Made by a program: the position numbers and the translations under genes | Shown: one piece after another, positions 35,005 to 44,439 of the stretch | How positions within the stretch are numbered: the stretch's first letter is position 1 | Layout of the letters: each line of letters starts with the position of its first letter | Assembly: GCA_004352715.1 (NCBI GenBank) | Contig: SCFE01000100.1 | Span: 992,231-1,056,230 of the forward strand | Direction: 5' to 3' | From: Hofstenia miamia | Lineage: Eukaryota > Xenacoelomorpha > Acoela | Length of the DNA stretch: 64,000 nucleotides | Notes under the pieces: model-generated | What the model was told of the DNA's origin: nothing | Seen by the model: the letters and a program-made list of their open reading frames with translations, nothing else | Database searches by the model: none

Positions 35005-36640
35005 ATGGGCAAAGTAGCTGAATCTGATGCTTCAAAAGTTGATCATACATGCTGTGGGCAATATCCCACTGAATTTAAGTGTAATTCATGCATGAATACA
35101 GTGTGGTTCCAGCAATCATTTTTTGTTGATAGTAATCAGAAATCCCACAAGAACCAAGATCAATTGTCTGAGTTGTCTAATTTCCATCAAACATTTATCA
35201 AGTCTCTCATCAAGCAAGACTTCACAGAGCTTGCAGTTCAATCATTCCTTCAGGCTGACATTCCCTTGCACAAAGTTAGATCTTCAAGTATGAAACATTT
35301 ATTCAAAGCTATCAACAATCCATTACTAAGTGAATTAACCTGATGAAATAAAGATGAATCAATAGCAAATGCTGAGAAAGTGGAAGTAAAAGAGTTGGTA
35401 AGGAATAAGCAAGTGCTTGTCATTGCAGATGAAATAGAAATAAATGCTAAAAAATTCCTTAATATTCTCATTGGAGATGTGAATATACCTGATAAAACTT
35501 ACTTTGCAAAATGCTCCATACTTGATTCTGCCCCTAGTGTCATTTGACATTGATGATATAGTTAAAGAACTTGATATACAATGGGATAATTAATTCTTAC
35601 TGCTACCTGATGCAGCAGCATATATGAAGTCTGCAGGGTCTTTATTTAATGTGTCCTGTTTGGCTCACTTGATGCATAATTGTGCCAAGAAGGTTAGAGC
35701 AGCATAACTCAGTGGTCAACAAATACATTGGTTAGGTCAAAGTAAGCAGATTCAAGAATGGCACTCAGTGAAATATGTTTCAAAACATTGGACAAGCACT
35801 GGAACCCATACTTACACAATGGGGAACATTATGGATCCATGCTACAATAGATTAAATGAAAAATTTTTGTTAGGGTGCAGCAAATTGTAGACTCATTTGA
35901 TGGTTCAAGTGGGATCATGAAGAAGGCCAAAGCCAGTGTCCAGCACTCAGAATTACTTGATATAGCCAGATGCTACAAAAAAATTCCACAAATTTTACAG
36001 AAATGTAAGACTCATTGTATACAGTCCAGGAAGGGTTTAATGATATTGTGGACATAAGCTTTGATAGTGATCCATTACAACTGAAAAGCTATATCACAAA
36101 GTGACTATCAAGAAACAACATTAAAGAAATTTGCAGAATGGGTAGAAAATTGGTAAAAATATATGTTTTTAAAATTTGATGTTAATTTTTCCAAAGGTCA
36201 AAAAATTATTTAAAATTAAAAAAAATTTACATTTTATTAGGTCAAAAAATTGTTGCCCTACTCATCAGTGATGATTGAAGGAGAAGCATCAGTTTTAATG
36301 GCAGCATATACTATTATTCCATTTAAATGAATATGTAAAAAATTTCCTCTCATTAAGTTGGTTGGAACTAAAGCATCATGTGCACATGCACATTTGATAG
36401 GAGACAGCACTCATAGAATGTTAATTTCCAGATTCCAAAATAGCAACATACACAATGTCAGCTTTGTTTAACCCACTTAGTAAAGTGTTTGCTTCTTCAA
36501 ATAATATTAACAATGTTTTTACAGTCCTTAATGTCATCAGGAACCATCTAGGAAATTCAAAGTGTTCATTGATTACCTCAATAACCCAGGCTTAAAGGAT
36601 AAATGCCAGTAGTCTCACTCCAACCAGGGTATCATGAACA
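35005..36640 (+). pseudogene. CGGBP1-like / hAT-type transposase relic
   Basis: The frame 35005-35343 (ATG start) has a zinc-finger-like part (FKCNSCMNTVWFQQSF...SHKNQ), then FLQADIPLHKVRSSSMKHLF, the block shared by CGG-repeat-binding-protein-1-like proteins and the hAT transposases they derive from. After a stop at 35341 other frames give VLVIADEIEINAKKFLNILI (the catalytic first Asp of the RNase H fold, DE), KELDIQWDN, PDAAAYMKSAG and CLAHLMHNCAKKV, which matches the C-x-x-H element of the family. Later pieces (for example LPYSSVMIEGEAS near 36255) are barely readable. No inverted repeats or 8-bp duplication were found. The sequence contains no CpG. Confidence 0.7.
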
Positions 36641-36679
36641 CTGTTTGGATTGATACATCCTGGTGAATTTGAACAATAT

Positions 36680-37379
36680 CGATTATCCAAATGGTCTTAT
36701 TAAAAATGAATAAGTCATCCTCAATGTCACATTTTAGTTCCAATCAATTCTAAATTATGGGAAGAAACCTTGCGAGACATACAAAAACAGATTATGATTT
36801 CGTCCTTTTTTATTGTTTTTGATATTTATGCTTCATTCATGCAAATTTTTAGCAAATTTTGTCAAAAAGTTTGGCCTTGCCAATAAAAAGTACTCTATGA
36901 CGATTGTGAGATAAATTAATTTCGTAAAAACCACTTATCCCCCATTGGACGAAAAATGTAATTGTAAGAATTTGTTTGGCAAAGTATGGAAAACATTTGA
37001 CGAATAACTGTATTGGTAAACAGTTCTGTCGAAATCTCACTATGTCATAGTCATAATCATAACTATGGGGTAATCATGAATGTGCAATCAATTGCTAAAT
37101 ATATGTATGCAATGCTTCATATTTCTAATTACTTTCAGAGTGACGAGACCCAGTATTTAAAATTGTAAATATAATTATATTTTACATTAACTAAGTAAAT
37201 GCAACAACTGCCCTGTATTTTCAGCATCAAATCAAACTATCTTGTTAATAAAATTCTCTGTATTTTAACACGTAATTATGATTAACGGCCTCGGTATCCT
37301 ATCACTTTTAAAATTATTAGCAATTTGGATTATTGTTAGCTCATATTAACTTACAAATGATCACCGCATTCGTGTTTAT
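36680..37379. other. Unassigned spacer where CpG reappears
   Basis: CpG returns at 36679 and is frequent from 36770 onward. No coding signal is seen. The piggyBac-type left terminus starts at 37380. Confidence 0.4.
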
Positions 37380-37396
37380 TTAACCCGAATTATCCT
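37380..37396 (+). repeat. PiggyBac left terminal inverted repeat with TTAA
   Basis: TTAA followed by CCCGAATTATCCT, a perfect inverted match to 43172-43188. Sequence further inward differs from the right end. Confidence 0.8.
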
Positions 37397-37512
37397 GAGT
37401 TCTTATATTTAATTTATATCTGTAATAATAGATACTACGAAACATGCAAAATGTTGTAATAGCAGTTAAATTAAAAAATAATCAATTTTTAATGTGAAAG
37501 ATTCAAAAAGCC

Positions 37513-37536
37513 CTGTGTTGCCATACGGCAACGCTA
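37513..37536. repeat. 24-bp palindrome, copy 1, over the hAT stop codon
   Basis: A variant of the TTGCCATATGGCAA-centred palindrome (here CATACGG). The minus-strand TAG stop of the hAT frame (37534-37536) lies inside it, so the hAT coding sequence ends where the palindrome begins. Confidence 0.85.
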
Positions 37537-38946
37537 GGCCTTGACATTTTTGTATTCTTCTCCAAAAAATGATTCCACGAACGGTGCTTCTCTTGCTATC
37601 AGATTTGTTATATCTGGCATGCAGGACGAGTCGATTTCCGTAATATACGCGATAGCACTTTTCATTTCTACTTGGTTCAGTTCTCTGCCAGAAAAGTGAT
37701 GATCAAGTAGATTGGCCGCTAACACTTCAGGAGTGAGTGCTGTTTCCGATCGTTTTGAAACATGAACAGCGTATTCAGCTGGAGCATTTTTACAAATATC
37801 ATTCCAGATAGCAACGACATTCCCGAGGGTACAGTTGTCAGCTTGCAACTTGTCCAGGGCCACACTCATAGGCTTGAACATCGACAGCAGATCAGTCACT
37901 GCCCGCTTCAGTTGTACATCCTCCATGGTCCTATACACTCCATCGGTGCTCCTTGAAGTGTCGTTAATGATATTCACCAAATTTGACCAGTGATTACTAA
38001 AATATTGCAGAGTATCTGCAACTGAATTCCAACGAGTCTCGCAGGGAAGGGGAGGTCTTGGCATACTCAATCGCTTCAACTCAGCAGATGCTGCATGCTG
38101 ATTCCTCAAATGCTTGATGACCGTCACAACTTTGGTGATGATTGTCTTGTTTGAATTGCAAATGTCTTTCGCAAGTAGGTTCATCAAGTGAGCCTGGCAA
38201 CCATAGCTATGGAGCAATGAAGATTGTGTTTTGATTTCTCTGCGCATACCGCACATATTTGCTGCATTGTCGGTAACAAATGACGTAATCTTGACTTTCC
38301 ATTCAAGTTCGCAATATTCGAGTTGGTCTCTTGCTAACGATGTTAAGTACTCAATAGTATGAGGCTCTCCAGTGGTATCAACTGTATTCACCAGCAAGCT
38401 CTTGTTGGGAGTAACAATGGAAACCCCGACGACGGGATCATTAGATCTAGTCGACCACCCATCTATAACCAACGTCGCATTTTGGCCGGACACTAAACCA
38501 ATAGCTTTCTTCTTTTCTTCTTCATATATTTCTTCCAGCAAGCTTCCAGCGAGTTTCTTCCGATTAGGCAATTGAACTCCTGGATTGAGATTCTGAATAA
38601 GCTTGATAAACTGGGGATTCTCTACTTGTTTGAATGGTGTGTTGGAAGCGATGATGTATCTCGCTATCTGAAGCTCGGCATCATGTTGTTTCTTTGATGT
38701 TGGTACCACTCCAACCAATAACTTTGATTGTTTTGGCCCAGAGGATCCTTGCTCTTTGCACTTTTGAATATGCTTGCCCATTCGTTCTGGATTTGCGACC
38801 ATATCCATTCCGCAGTGATCGCATTTGGCTCGAAGCACATTATCGATAGTGATTTCAGAGAAATCTCTCCAAACGCCACTCTTCTTGCGTCCCATCTTGT
38901 TCTGAAATGAGATAAGTGTATCAGTGAATAATGAGACTAAAACCAC
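37534..38946 (-). CDS. hAT-type transposase with BED zinc finger, C-terminally truncated
   Basis: An open frame of 470 codons. A likely start is the internal Met at about residue 18 (MGRKKSGVW). Residues about 25-65 form a BED zinc finger (WRDFSEIT, CDHCGMDM, HIQKC). The RNase-H-like core follows: LVIDGWSTRSNDPVVGVS (first catalytic Asp), then VTDNAANMCGMRREI (second Asp), GCQAHLMNLLAKDI (conserved C..H), RWNSV and FVESFFGE. The family binds transposon ends and cuts and pastes DNA in the nucleus. The frame ends at a TAG inside a piggyBac-associated palindrome. The hAT C-terminal dimerisation region (WW...LA...IPATSAPxER) is missing, so the protein is probably inactive as a transposase although open. 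CpG and GC are higher than in the flanks, and codon choice is less AT-biased. It could also be a captured or domesticated gene. Confidence 0.88.
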   Translation of the reverse strand: MVLVSLFTDTLISFQNKMGRKKSGVWRDFSEITIDNVLRAKCDHCGMDMVANPERMGKHIQKCKEQGSSGPKQSKLLVGVVPTSKKQHDAELQIARYIIASNTPFKQVENPQFIKLIQNLNPGVQLPNRKKLAGSLLEEIYEEEKKKAIGLVSGQNATLVIDGWSTRSNDPVVGVSIVTPNKSLLVNTVDTTGEPHTIEYLTSLARDQLEYCELEWKVKITSFVTDNAANMCGMRREIKTQSSLLHSYGCQAHLMNLLAKDICNSNKTIITKVVTVIKHLRNQHAASAELKRLSMPRPPLPCETRWNSVADTLQYFSNHWSNLVNIINDTSRSTDGVYRTMEDVQLKRAVTDLLSMFKPMSVALDKLQADNCTLGNVVAIWNDICKNAPAEYAVHVSKRSETALTPEVLAANLLDHHFSGRELNQVEMKSAIAYITEIDSSCMPDITNLIAREAPFVESFFGEEYKNVKA

Positions 38947-38992
38947 AAAATAAATAACACTATTGTTAGAAAAGTAAATAACTAACAGTATT

Positions 38993-39692
38993 TTATTGAC
39001 TTGTTAAATAACATGTTAAATAACATTGCCAGCCCTGCAATGGCATGAAACATTTTATGCACAAACCAACATCACATTTAATGCAAGAAGTGCGCACAAT
39101 TCCTTTGCAATTGTTTGCAGTACATCTTTTTCTCTTTTCATTAGAAATAATCCAATGATCTTTTTTATCAAAACGTACAAATTCAGGCACTCTTGACAAT
39201 CCAGCAGTACGCATTTTTTTGGTTCGACCTCTTGAACATGGCAATTCTCCATAGCTAGACAAGTAACTTTGACATATTTGCCGACGAAAATCAAGCTTTC
39301 GTATTATTTGCACTTCATATTCATTAGGTATTTATATTTTAATAATTCACACATATAAATCACTTATTACTATTTGAAAATCTTGATAGAGTAAAACTAA
39401 TTTGATATGAGATGCCTAATACTTGTGTGCTATTGTACAGAATCCATGCATTATGAATGCTAACATCAATTAACCAAATAAAAATTGGAAAATACCACTT
39501 TTTTCCTATCATAGCAATTCTATAAAGTAAAATGTTTTGGTCCATCCTGTTAAATCCGCCCATGTATATATTGTACTGGCGTATTATATTAGGTTGGGTA
39601 AGTGATATATTGCTGCAGAAAATTTACAAATGAATGTGTGTATGTAACAATCACAACCATTATGTTTAGTATTAATACATTGAATGAAACAG

Positions 39693-39733
<41 letters not shown>

Positions 39734-40060
39734 TTTCATTTTTAAATCTTCTACGCTTTATCTTTTCTTGAATATCTCATAGCTGTTGCAAGTGGATTCA
39801 CACCAAATGCAGTGCTTGCCATATTAATGACGGCATTATCTTTCCAAGAGACAATAACAACACCATGATTTTTCTCAAATGTCTTACAATAGTAACCGCG
39901 CATTTCTTTCTTTATTTCATCCACTGGTTGCAAGGTTGCATTCTTTGGTATTCTATTTCGTCTGAAAGATCCTGTTCCAGAATGACCACGTTCTCTTAGT
40001 GACACAAGAAGTTCCATTGACGTAAATAAGTTATCAAAAAAAAGTTAAATCAAGCTTTTT
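38993..40060 (-). pseudogene. PiggyBac transposase, C-terminal exons
   Basis: Minus-strand pieces in order. 40017-39755: LLVSLRERGHSGTGSFRRNR, PVDEIKKEMRGYYC, VVIVSWKDNAVINMASTAFG, RYSRKDKA. 39612-39377: ISLTQPNIIRQYNIYMGG, FNRMDQN, GKKWYFPIFIWLIDVSIHNA. 39313-38993: LDFRRQICQSYL and a cysteine-rich zinc finger (RKRCTANNC...RTSCIKC...LCIKCF). These are the DDD/RNase H C-half and the C-terminal zinc finger of piggyBac. The breaks fit introns: 39754-39613 (gt...ctgcag, phase kept, containing a TA microsatellite) and about 39376 to 39313 (donor GTAATAAG). GFNRMDQ keeps the last catalytic Asp. The upstream part, including other catalytic Asp residues, lies in the gap. Confidence 0.82.
39697..39728. 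repeat. TA microsatellite inside a piggyBac intron
   Basis: Alternating TA within the proposed 142-nt intron 39754-39613. Confidence 0.8.
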
Positions 40061-40099
40061 CAAACGTCTCACCAAGTGTATCCACCATTGTTATAAGGG

Positions 40100-41099
40100 N
40101 NNNNNNNNNNNNNNNNNNNNNNNNNNNNNNNNNNNNNNNNNNNNNNNNNNNNNNNNNNNNNNNNNNNNNNNNNNNNNNNNNNNNNNNNNNNNNNNNNNNN
40201 NNNNNNNNNNNNNNNNNNNNNNNNNNNNNNNNNNNNNNNNNNNNNNNNNNNNNNNNNNNNNNNNNNNNNNNNNNNNNNNNNNNNNNNNNNNNNNNNNNNN
40301 NNNNNNNNNNNNNNNNNNNNNNNNNNNNNNNNNNNNNNNNNNNNNNNNNNNNNNNNNNNNNNNNNNNNNNNNNNNNNNNNNNNNNNNNNNNNNNNNNNNN
40401 NNNNNNNNNNNNNNNNNNNNNNNNNNNNNNNNNNNNNNNNNNNNNNNNNNNNNNNNNNNNNNNNNNNNNNNNNNNNNNNNNNNNNNNNNNNNNNNNNNNN
40501 NNNNNNNNNNNNNNNNNNNNNNNNNNNNNNNNNNNNNNNNNNNNNNNNNNNNNNNNNNNNNNNNNNNNNNNNNNNNNNNNNNNNNNNNNNNNNNNNNNNN
40601 NNNNNNNNNNNNNNNNNNNNNNNNNNNNNNNNNNNNNNNNNNNNNNNNNNNNNNNNNNNNNNNNNNNNNNNNNNNNNNNNNNNNNNNNNNNNNNNNNNNN
40701 NNNNNNNNNNNNNNNNNNNNNNNNNNNNNNNNNNNNNNNNNNNNNNNNNNNNNNNNNNNNNNNNNNNNNNNNNNNNNNNNNNNNNNNNNNNNNNNNNNNN
40801 NNNNNNNNNNNNNNNNNNNNNNNNNNNNNNNNNNNNNNNNNNNNNNNNNNNNNNNNNNNNNNNNNNNNNNNNNNNNNNNNNNNNNNNNNNNNNNNNNNNN
40901 NNNNNNNNNNNNNNNNNNNNNNNNNNNNNNNNNNNNNNNNNNNNNNNNNNNNNNNNNNNNNNNNNNNNNNNNNNNNNNNNNNNNNNNNNNNNNNNNNNNN
41001 NNNNNNNNNNNNNNNNNNNNNNNNNNNNNNNNNNNNNNNNNNNNNNNNNNNNNNNNNNNNNNNNNNNNNNNNNNNNNNNNNNNNNNNNNNNNNNNNNNN
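40100..41099. other. Assembly gap (1,000 N)
   Basis: Exactly 1,000 Ns, a conventional gap size. It should hide the middle of the piggyBac transposase gene and the second copy of its exon 2. Confidence 0.99.
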
Positions 41100-41448
41100 A
41101 TTCCTTAATTATATGGCTTAACAAATTATCATCTTAGAATTTGTTGAGAGCTGCAGTTGGAGCCACCTGTTTGAATTATGAAAATATTTTAAAAAAATAA
41201 CAGGACTTTAAAAAATTATTTTAATAAAATGTAGAAACTATTTCTGATACTATTATAAAAATCTAGCATTGTGCCAATTTTTTTTGCATATTTCAAACTT
41301 TTGGTGAATCTTTTTCTGAATTGTTTACTTGAAAAACATTATGAAGTTCATCATTAGAGAAAGATTCTGTGAAGTTGAATTTTCATTTTGTCACTGATGT
41401 TTATAAAATGCATTAACTATTCATTATTAACTATTTATTATACTTGAT

Positions 41449-41763
41449 CTATTGAACCAATAGTATCTCCACAAACAGTAACTGCAAAAGCAGAAGATTG
41501 TAAATGCCTCCCTGATATGTGTGTTTGATATCACAGTCATCTAAATCTGAACAAACATCTGTATCATTTCCATCAACTGGAGGTTCAATTGCTATAGAGT
41601 TAATATTATACTCTTCCTCATCATGTATTATGAGCAGTTCTTCAACAGTAAAACGTTTGCTAAATTTATAGTAAAAATGGTTTGAGGGACTAGTGTTGCC
41701 ATATGGCAACGCTATTAAAAATGTATTCATAATCATAATTTGCAAGGCCTTTGTATATGACAT
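41449..41763 (-). pseudogene. PiggyBac transposase N-terminal exon, duplicate copy (frameshifted)
   Basis: Identical in protein to the copy at 42886-42563 up to SDLDDCDIKH. A 2-base insertion (GTGTGTTTG for GTGTTTG, near 41520) then shifts the frame, so it ends in an unrelated tail. It contains KRFTVEELLII and the acidic stretch typical of piggyBac N-termini. The 24-bp palindrome lies inside it and encodes the ALPYGN segment. Confidence 0.75.
41691..41714. repeat. 24-bp palindrome, copy 2, inside transposase coding sequence
   Basis: TAGTGTTGCCATATGGCAAC followed by GCTA: a palindrome with one mismatch in its arms, in the N-terminal exon of the duplicated transposase copy. Confidence 0.85.
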
Positions 41764-42015
41764 ATATCAATGTGTAAAGGATAGTCTAATATTCATATTT
41801 CATGTGCTTTATTTCAATTGTTTGCATAATGTATTCATATGTGACAAATAAACACTTACGTTTTATTAGCAGACATTTTCTACAATATAACTTGTTGAAA
41901 GATTGAATGTTTTTGTCAGATTTTGAAATAAACTATTCAAATGCGCGGAAAGCATTAATACAAAGCACTGTGCAAGACATTTATCAAAATATCTATAATA
42001 TTCTATATTATATCA

Positions 42016-42238
42016 CCTGAAGACAACGCAGGATGGTTTCAAATTGATCTCTACGCATTGCTTTATATAACATTTCATTGCGCATATCCTCCATTGAATC
42101 CAAATAATTACGTTTACTTGGTAAAGAATTGTACCCAGACAATACAAGGATACCAATGAAAACACGTAACTCTGATACTGAAATCTTAGGATCTGCTATG
42201 TTTTTCTGAAGGGCATATGTGCTTGATTCCTTAATATA
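42016..42238 (-). pseudogene. PiggyBac transposase exon 2 (start of the catalytic domain)
   Basis: Read on the minus strand from about 42238 the frame gives IKESSTYALQKN, then ISVSELRVFIGILVLSGYNS, LPSKRNYLDSMEDMRNE and MLYKAMRRDQFETILRCLQ. This is the conserved opening of the piggyBac transposase core (flgilil-GY---lP---yW---n---am-r--F--il). It is open throughout and ends at a good donor (CAG then GTGATA, 42015). The residue normally Trp after KRNY is Leu. It is too short for the usual start-to-stop search, but the match is strong. It continues the N-terminal exon at 42886-42563. Confidence 0.85.
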
Positions 42239-42562
42239 TGGCTTAACAAATTATTATCTTAGAATTTGTTGAGAACTGCAGTTGGAGGCAATTGTTTGAA
42301 TTTTGAAAATATTTTAAAAAAATAACAAGACCTTAAAAAATTATTTTAATAAAATGTAGAAACTATTTTTGATAATAATATAAAAATCTAGCATTGTGCC
42401 CATTTTTTTTGCATATTTCAAACTTTTGGTGAATCTTATATATATATATATATATATGATAACTGTTGACATTCACCATTAGAGAAAGATTCTGTGAAGT
42501 TGAATTTTCGTTTTGTCACTGATGTCTATAAAATGCATTAACTATTCATTATTAACTATTTA

Positions 42563-42886
42563 TTATACTTGATCTATTGAACCAATAGTATCTCCACAAA
42601 CAGTAACTGCAAAAGCAGAAGATTGTAAATGCCTCCCTGATATGTGTTTGATATCACAGTCATCTAAATCTGAACAAACATCTGTATCATTTCCATCAAC
42701 TGGAGGTTCAATTGCTATAGAGTTAATATTATACTCTTCCTCATCATGTATTATGAGCAGTTCTTCAACAGTAAAACGTTTGCTAAATTTATAGTAAAAA
42801 TGGTTTGAGGGACTAGTGTTGCCATATGGCAACGCTATTAAAAATGTATTCATAATCATAATTTGCAAGGCTTTTGTATATGACAT
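42563..42886 (-). pseudogene. PiggyBac transposase N-terminal exon (better copy)
   Basis: 107 open codons: MNTFLIALPYGN, then FSKRFTVEELLIIHDEEEYN, IAIEPPVDGNDTDVCSDLD and SGRHLQSSAFAVTVCGD. Low-complexity acidic N-termini of this kind precede the catalytic core in piggyBac proteins, and exon 2 follows at 42238-42016 on the same strand. The start could be either of two Mets. The ALPYGN segment is encoded by the palindrome at 42814-42837. The transposase binds the TTAA-ended termini and moves the element without leaving scars. Confidence 0.8.
42814..42837. repeat. 24-bp palindrome, copy 3, inside transposase coding sequence
   Basis: Same sequence and orientation as copies at 41691 and 43149; it encodes part of the transposase N-terminus. 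Confidence 0.85.
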
Positions 42887-43148
42887 ATATCAATGTGTAA
42901 AGGATAGTCTAATATTCATATTTCATGTGTTTTATTTCAATTGTTTGCATAATGTATTCATAGGTGACAAATAAACACTTACGTTTTATTAGTGGACATT
43001 TTCTACAATATAACTTGTTGGAAGATTGAATGTTTTTGTCAGATTTTGAAATAAACTATTCAAATGCGCGGAAAGCATTAATACAAAGCACTGTGCAAGA
43101 CATTTATCAAAATATCTATAATATTCTATATTATATCATTAAAAACAT

Positions 43149-43188
43149 TAGTGTTGCCATATGGCAACGCTAGGATAATTCGGGTTAA
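43149..43188. repeat. PiggyBac right terminus: palindrome copy 4 plus inverted repeat and TTAA
   Basis: The palindrome (43149-43172) directly abuts AGGATAATTCGGG and TTAA (43172-43188). This is the only copy of the palindrome joined to the terminal repeat, so it is probably the original subterminal site. Confidence 0.85.
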
Positions 43189-44175
43189 GTTATAATTTAA
43201 AAATTCAAACTTTTAATAAAAGTTTCTTTGTATTTGAATATCGAGCTGCAGTCACAACCCCATTTTTGGATGACTTTCATAGAACTTTCATTTCTATATT
43301 TTATTTTATTCTAGATTTATGGTAATGGTTTCTCTAGTAGATAATGTTTCCTCAAATATCATCGCTCTACTGAACTTTATTTTAGTGTTGTTTTGGATTC
43401 CTGTAAATAGGATTTCCCATTTATTCAGTTTGATGCAAATCCTGCAATCTATTTCTCCAACTAACTTTCGTCAGATCAGCTTAAAAGTAAGCTCAGATTC
43501 ACCACTAATTGCATTTCAATGAAATTTATTATATTTTAGTTTATTTGATGTTATTGAGGGGTGGAGGTTTTCGTTCTGCTCATATCAAGGATATACAAAG
43601 TGGTCATTTGACCATATATTGTATTATTAAAAAATCCTCGGAAACGATCTATATAACAGAAAATCATCATGAAATATTTGAAATTTTTAAATATCAATTA
43701 TACATCACATAACCATGATCTCGAAATTTGTTTTGAACACAATACACAACACACGTTTTAAACACACATATTTTCTCTTATTTATTTTTTCTGATCGAAA
43801 TTTCTTGTGTAGCTATTGGAGATTCTATAAAGCGTGCAATATTTCCTACTGAATTTGAAATACCAGTTCGTTATCTTGACCTAACGTTGTTTGCAGAGAA
43901 TTCTTTCATTTTCTTGCATATAGTCAGGCATTCAATGTTCCATTATCTATATTACTGCCAAAGACATTGAGGGCTATATGAATGTAGTTGAACGACTTGA
44001 ATAGAGTTTTGGCATTTGATAGGCAGTATCAAATCCTTCTCTGCTATTGTAGTCATTGTGGTTTTGGCTTAAATGTTGAATACGCCATTGCGTTTTTATG
44101 CATTGTTGAAATTACAAATGCCGATTTATTCCGTTTAGCTTTGTAATTCACTAACAAAGTACCATCATCTTCATC
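43189..44175. other. Unassigned spacer
   Basis: Small open frames at 43319-43522 and 43509-43712 without recognisable domains. Nothing else seen. Confidence 0.35.
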
Positions 44176-44191
44176 TATTAGAAATTTACTT

Positions 44192-44222
<31 letters not shown>

Positions 44223-44338
44223 CTTCCATTTGCTCCTATTTCATCTCCTGTGACTCCTCGCTGCCGTAAAACTTGACTTGTTTTTATTTTTTTGTTGTGT
44301 ATGCATTCAGCGACTAAATAAAGTCATTCATTATTATT

Positions 44339-44376
<38 letters not shown>
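44192..44376 (+). mobile_element. LINE B 3' end on the plus strand, with TAA repeats
   Basis: 44222-44340 ends GACTAAATAAAGTCATTC then ATTATTATTGTTAATAATAA, the same 3' signature (AATAAAGTC followed by a trinucleotide repeat) as the minus-strand LINE B copy starting at about 44400. TAA arrays lie at 44192-44220 and 44341-44376. Very little coding sequence remains. Confidence 0.6.
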
Positions 44377-44439
44377 GAAAAGACTTTATTAAGCCGGTTA
44401 GTTCGGAAAAAACAAAAATTAAAGAGTAAAATCAATCGA

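Larger units (their letters stand above)
17640..36678. other. CpG-depleted block
   Basis: Reading the plus strand by eye I find about 8 CpG in 17640-20580, two copies of one CpG in the duplicated segment near 20660, and then only about five in roughly 16 kb (near 24909, 25066, 30568, 32632 and 34650). GC content and GpC look similar to the flanks. CpG returns abruptly at 36679. Coding relics inside use AGA/AGG rather than CGN for arginine. Confidence 0.85.
41100..43141. repeat. 1,126-bp tandem duplication of the piggyBac 5' part
   Basis: 41100-42015 and 42226-43138 are near-identical. The offset between their edges (about 1,126 bp) implies a tandem unit made of N-terminal exon, intron and exon 2. 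The exon 2 belonging to the left unit falls into the gap. Differences include a TA insertion (42438-42458), a 2-bp indel in the coding exon and scattered substitutions. Confidence 0.82.
37380..43188 (-). mobile_element. PiggyBac-type composite element with inverted termini and TTAA ends
   Basis: The left end TTAACCCGAATTATCCT (37380-37396) is matched in inverted orientation by AGGATAATTCGGGTTAA (43172-43188). TTAA at both outer edges is the piggyBac target-site signature. Inside, on the minus strand, are piggyBac transposase exons from the N-terminus (about 42886) to the C-terminal zinc finger (about 39010), followed by an open hAT-type transposase frame (38946-37534). A 1,126-bp internal tandem duplication and a 1,000-N gap complicate the middle. 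Whether this is one real composite transposon or two copies merged in assembly is open. Confidence 0.72.

Noticed and set aside
37762-38910. Plus-strand frames opposite the hAT gene
   Set aside because: Antisense shadows of the 470-codon transposase.
40069-41124. 351-codon frame
   Set aside because: It is almost entirely the N gap.
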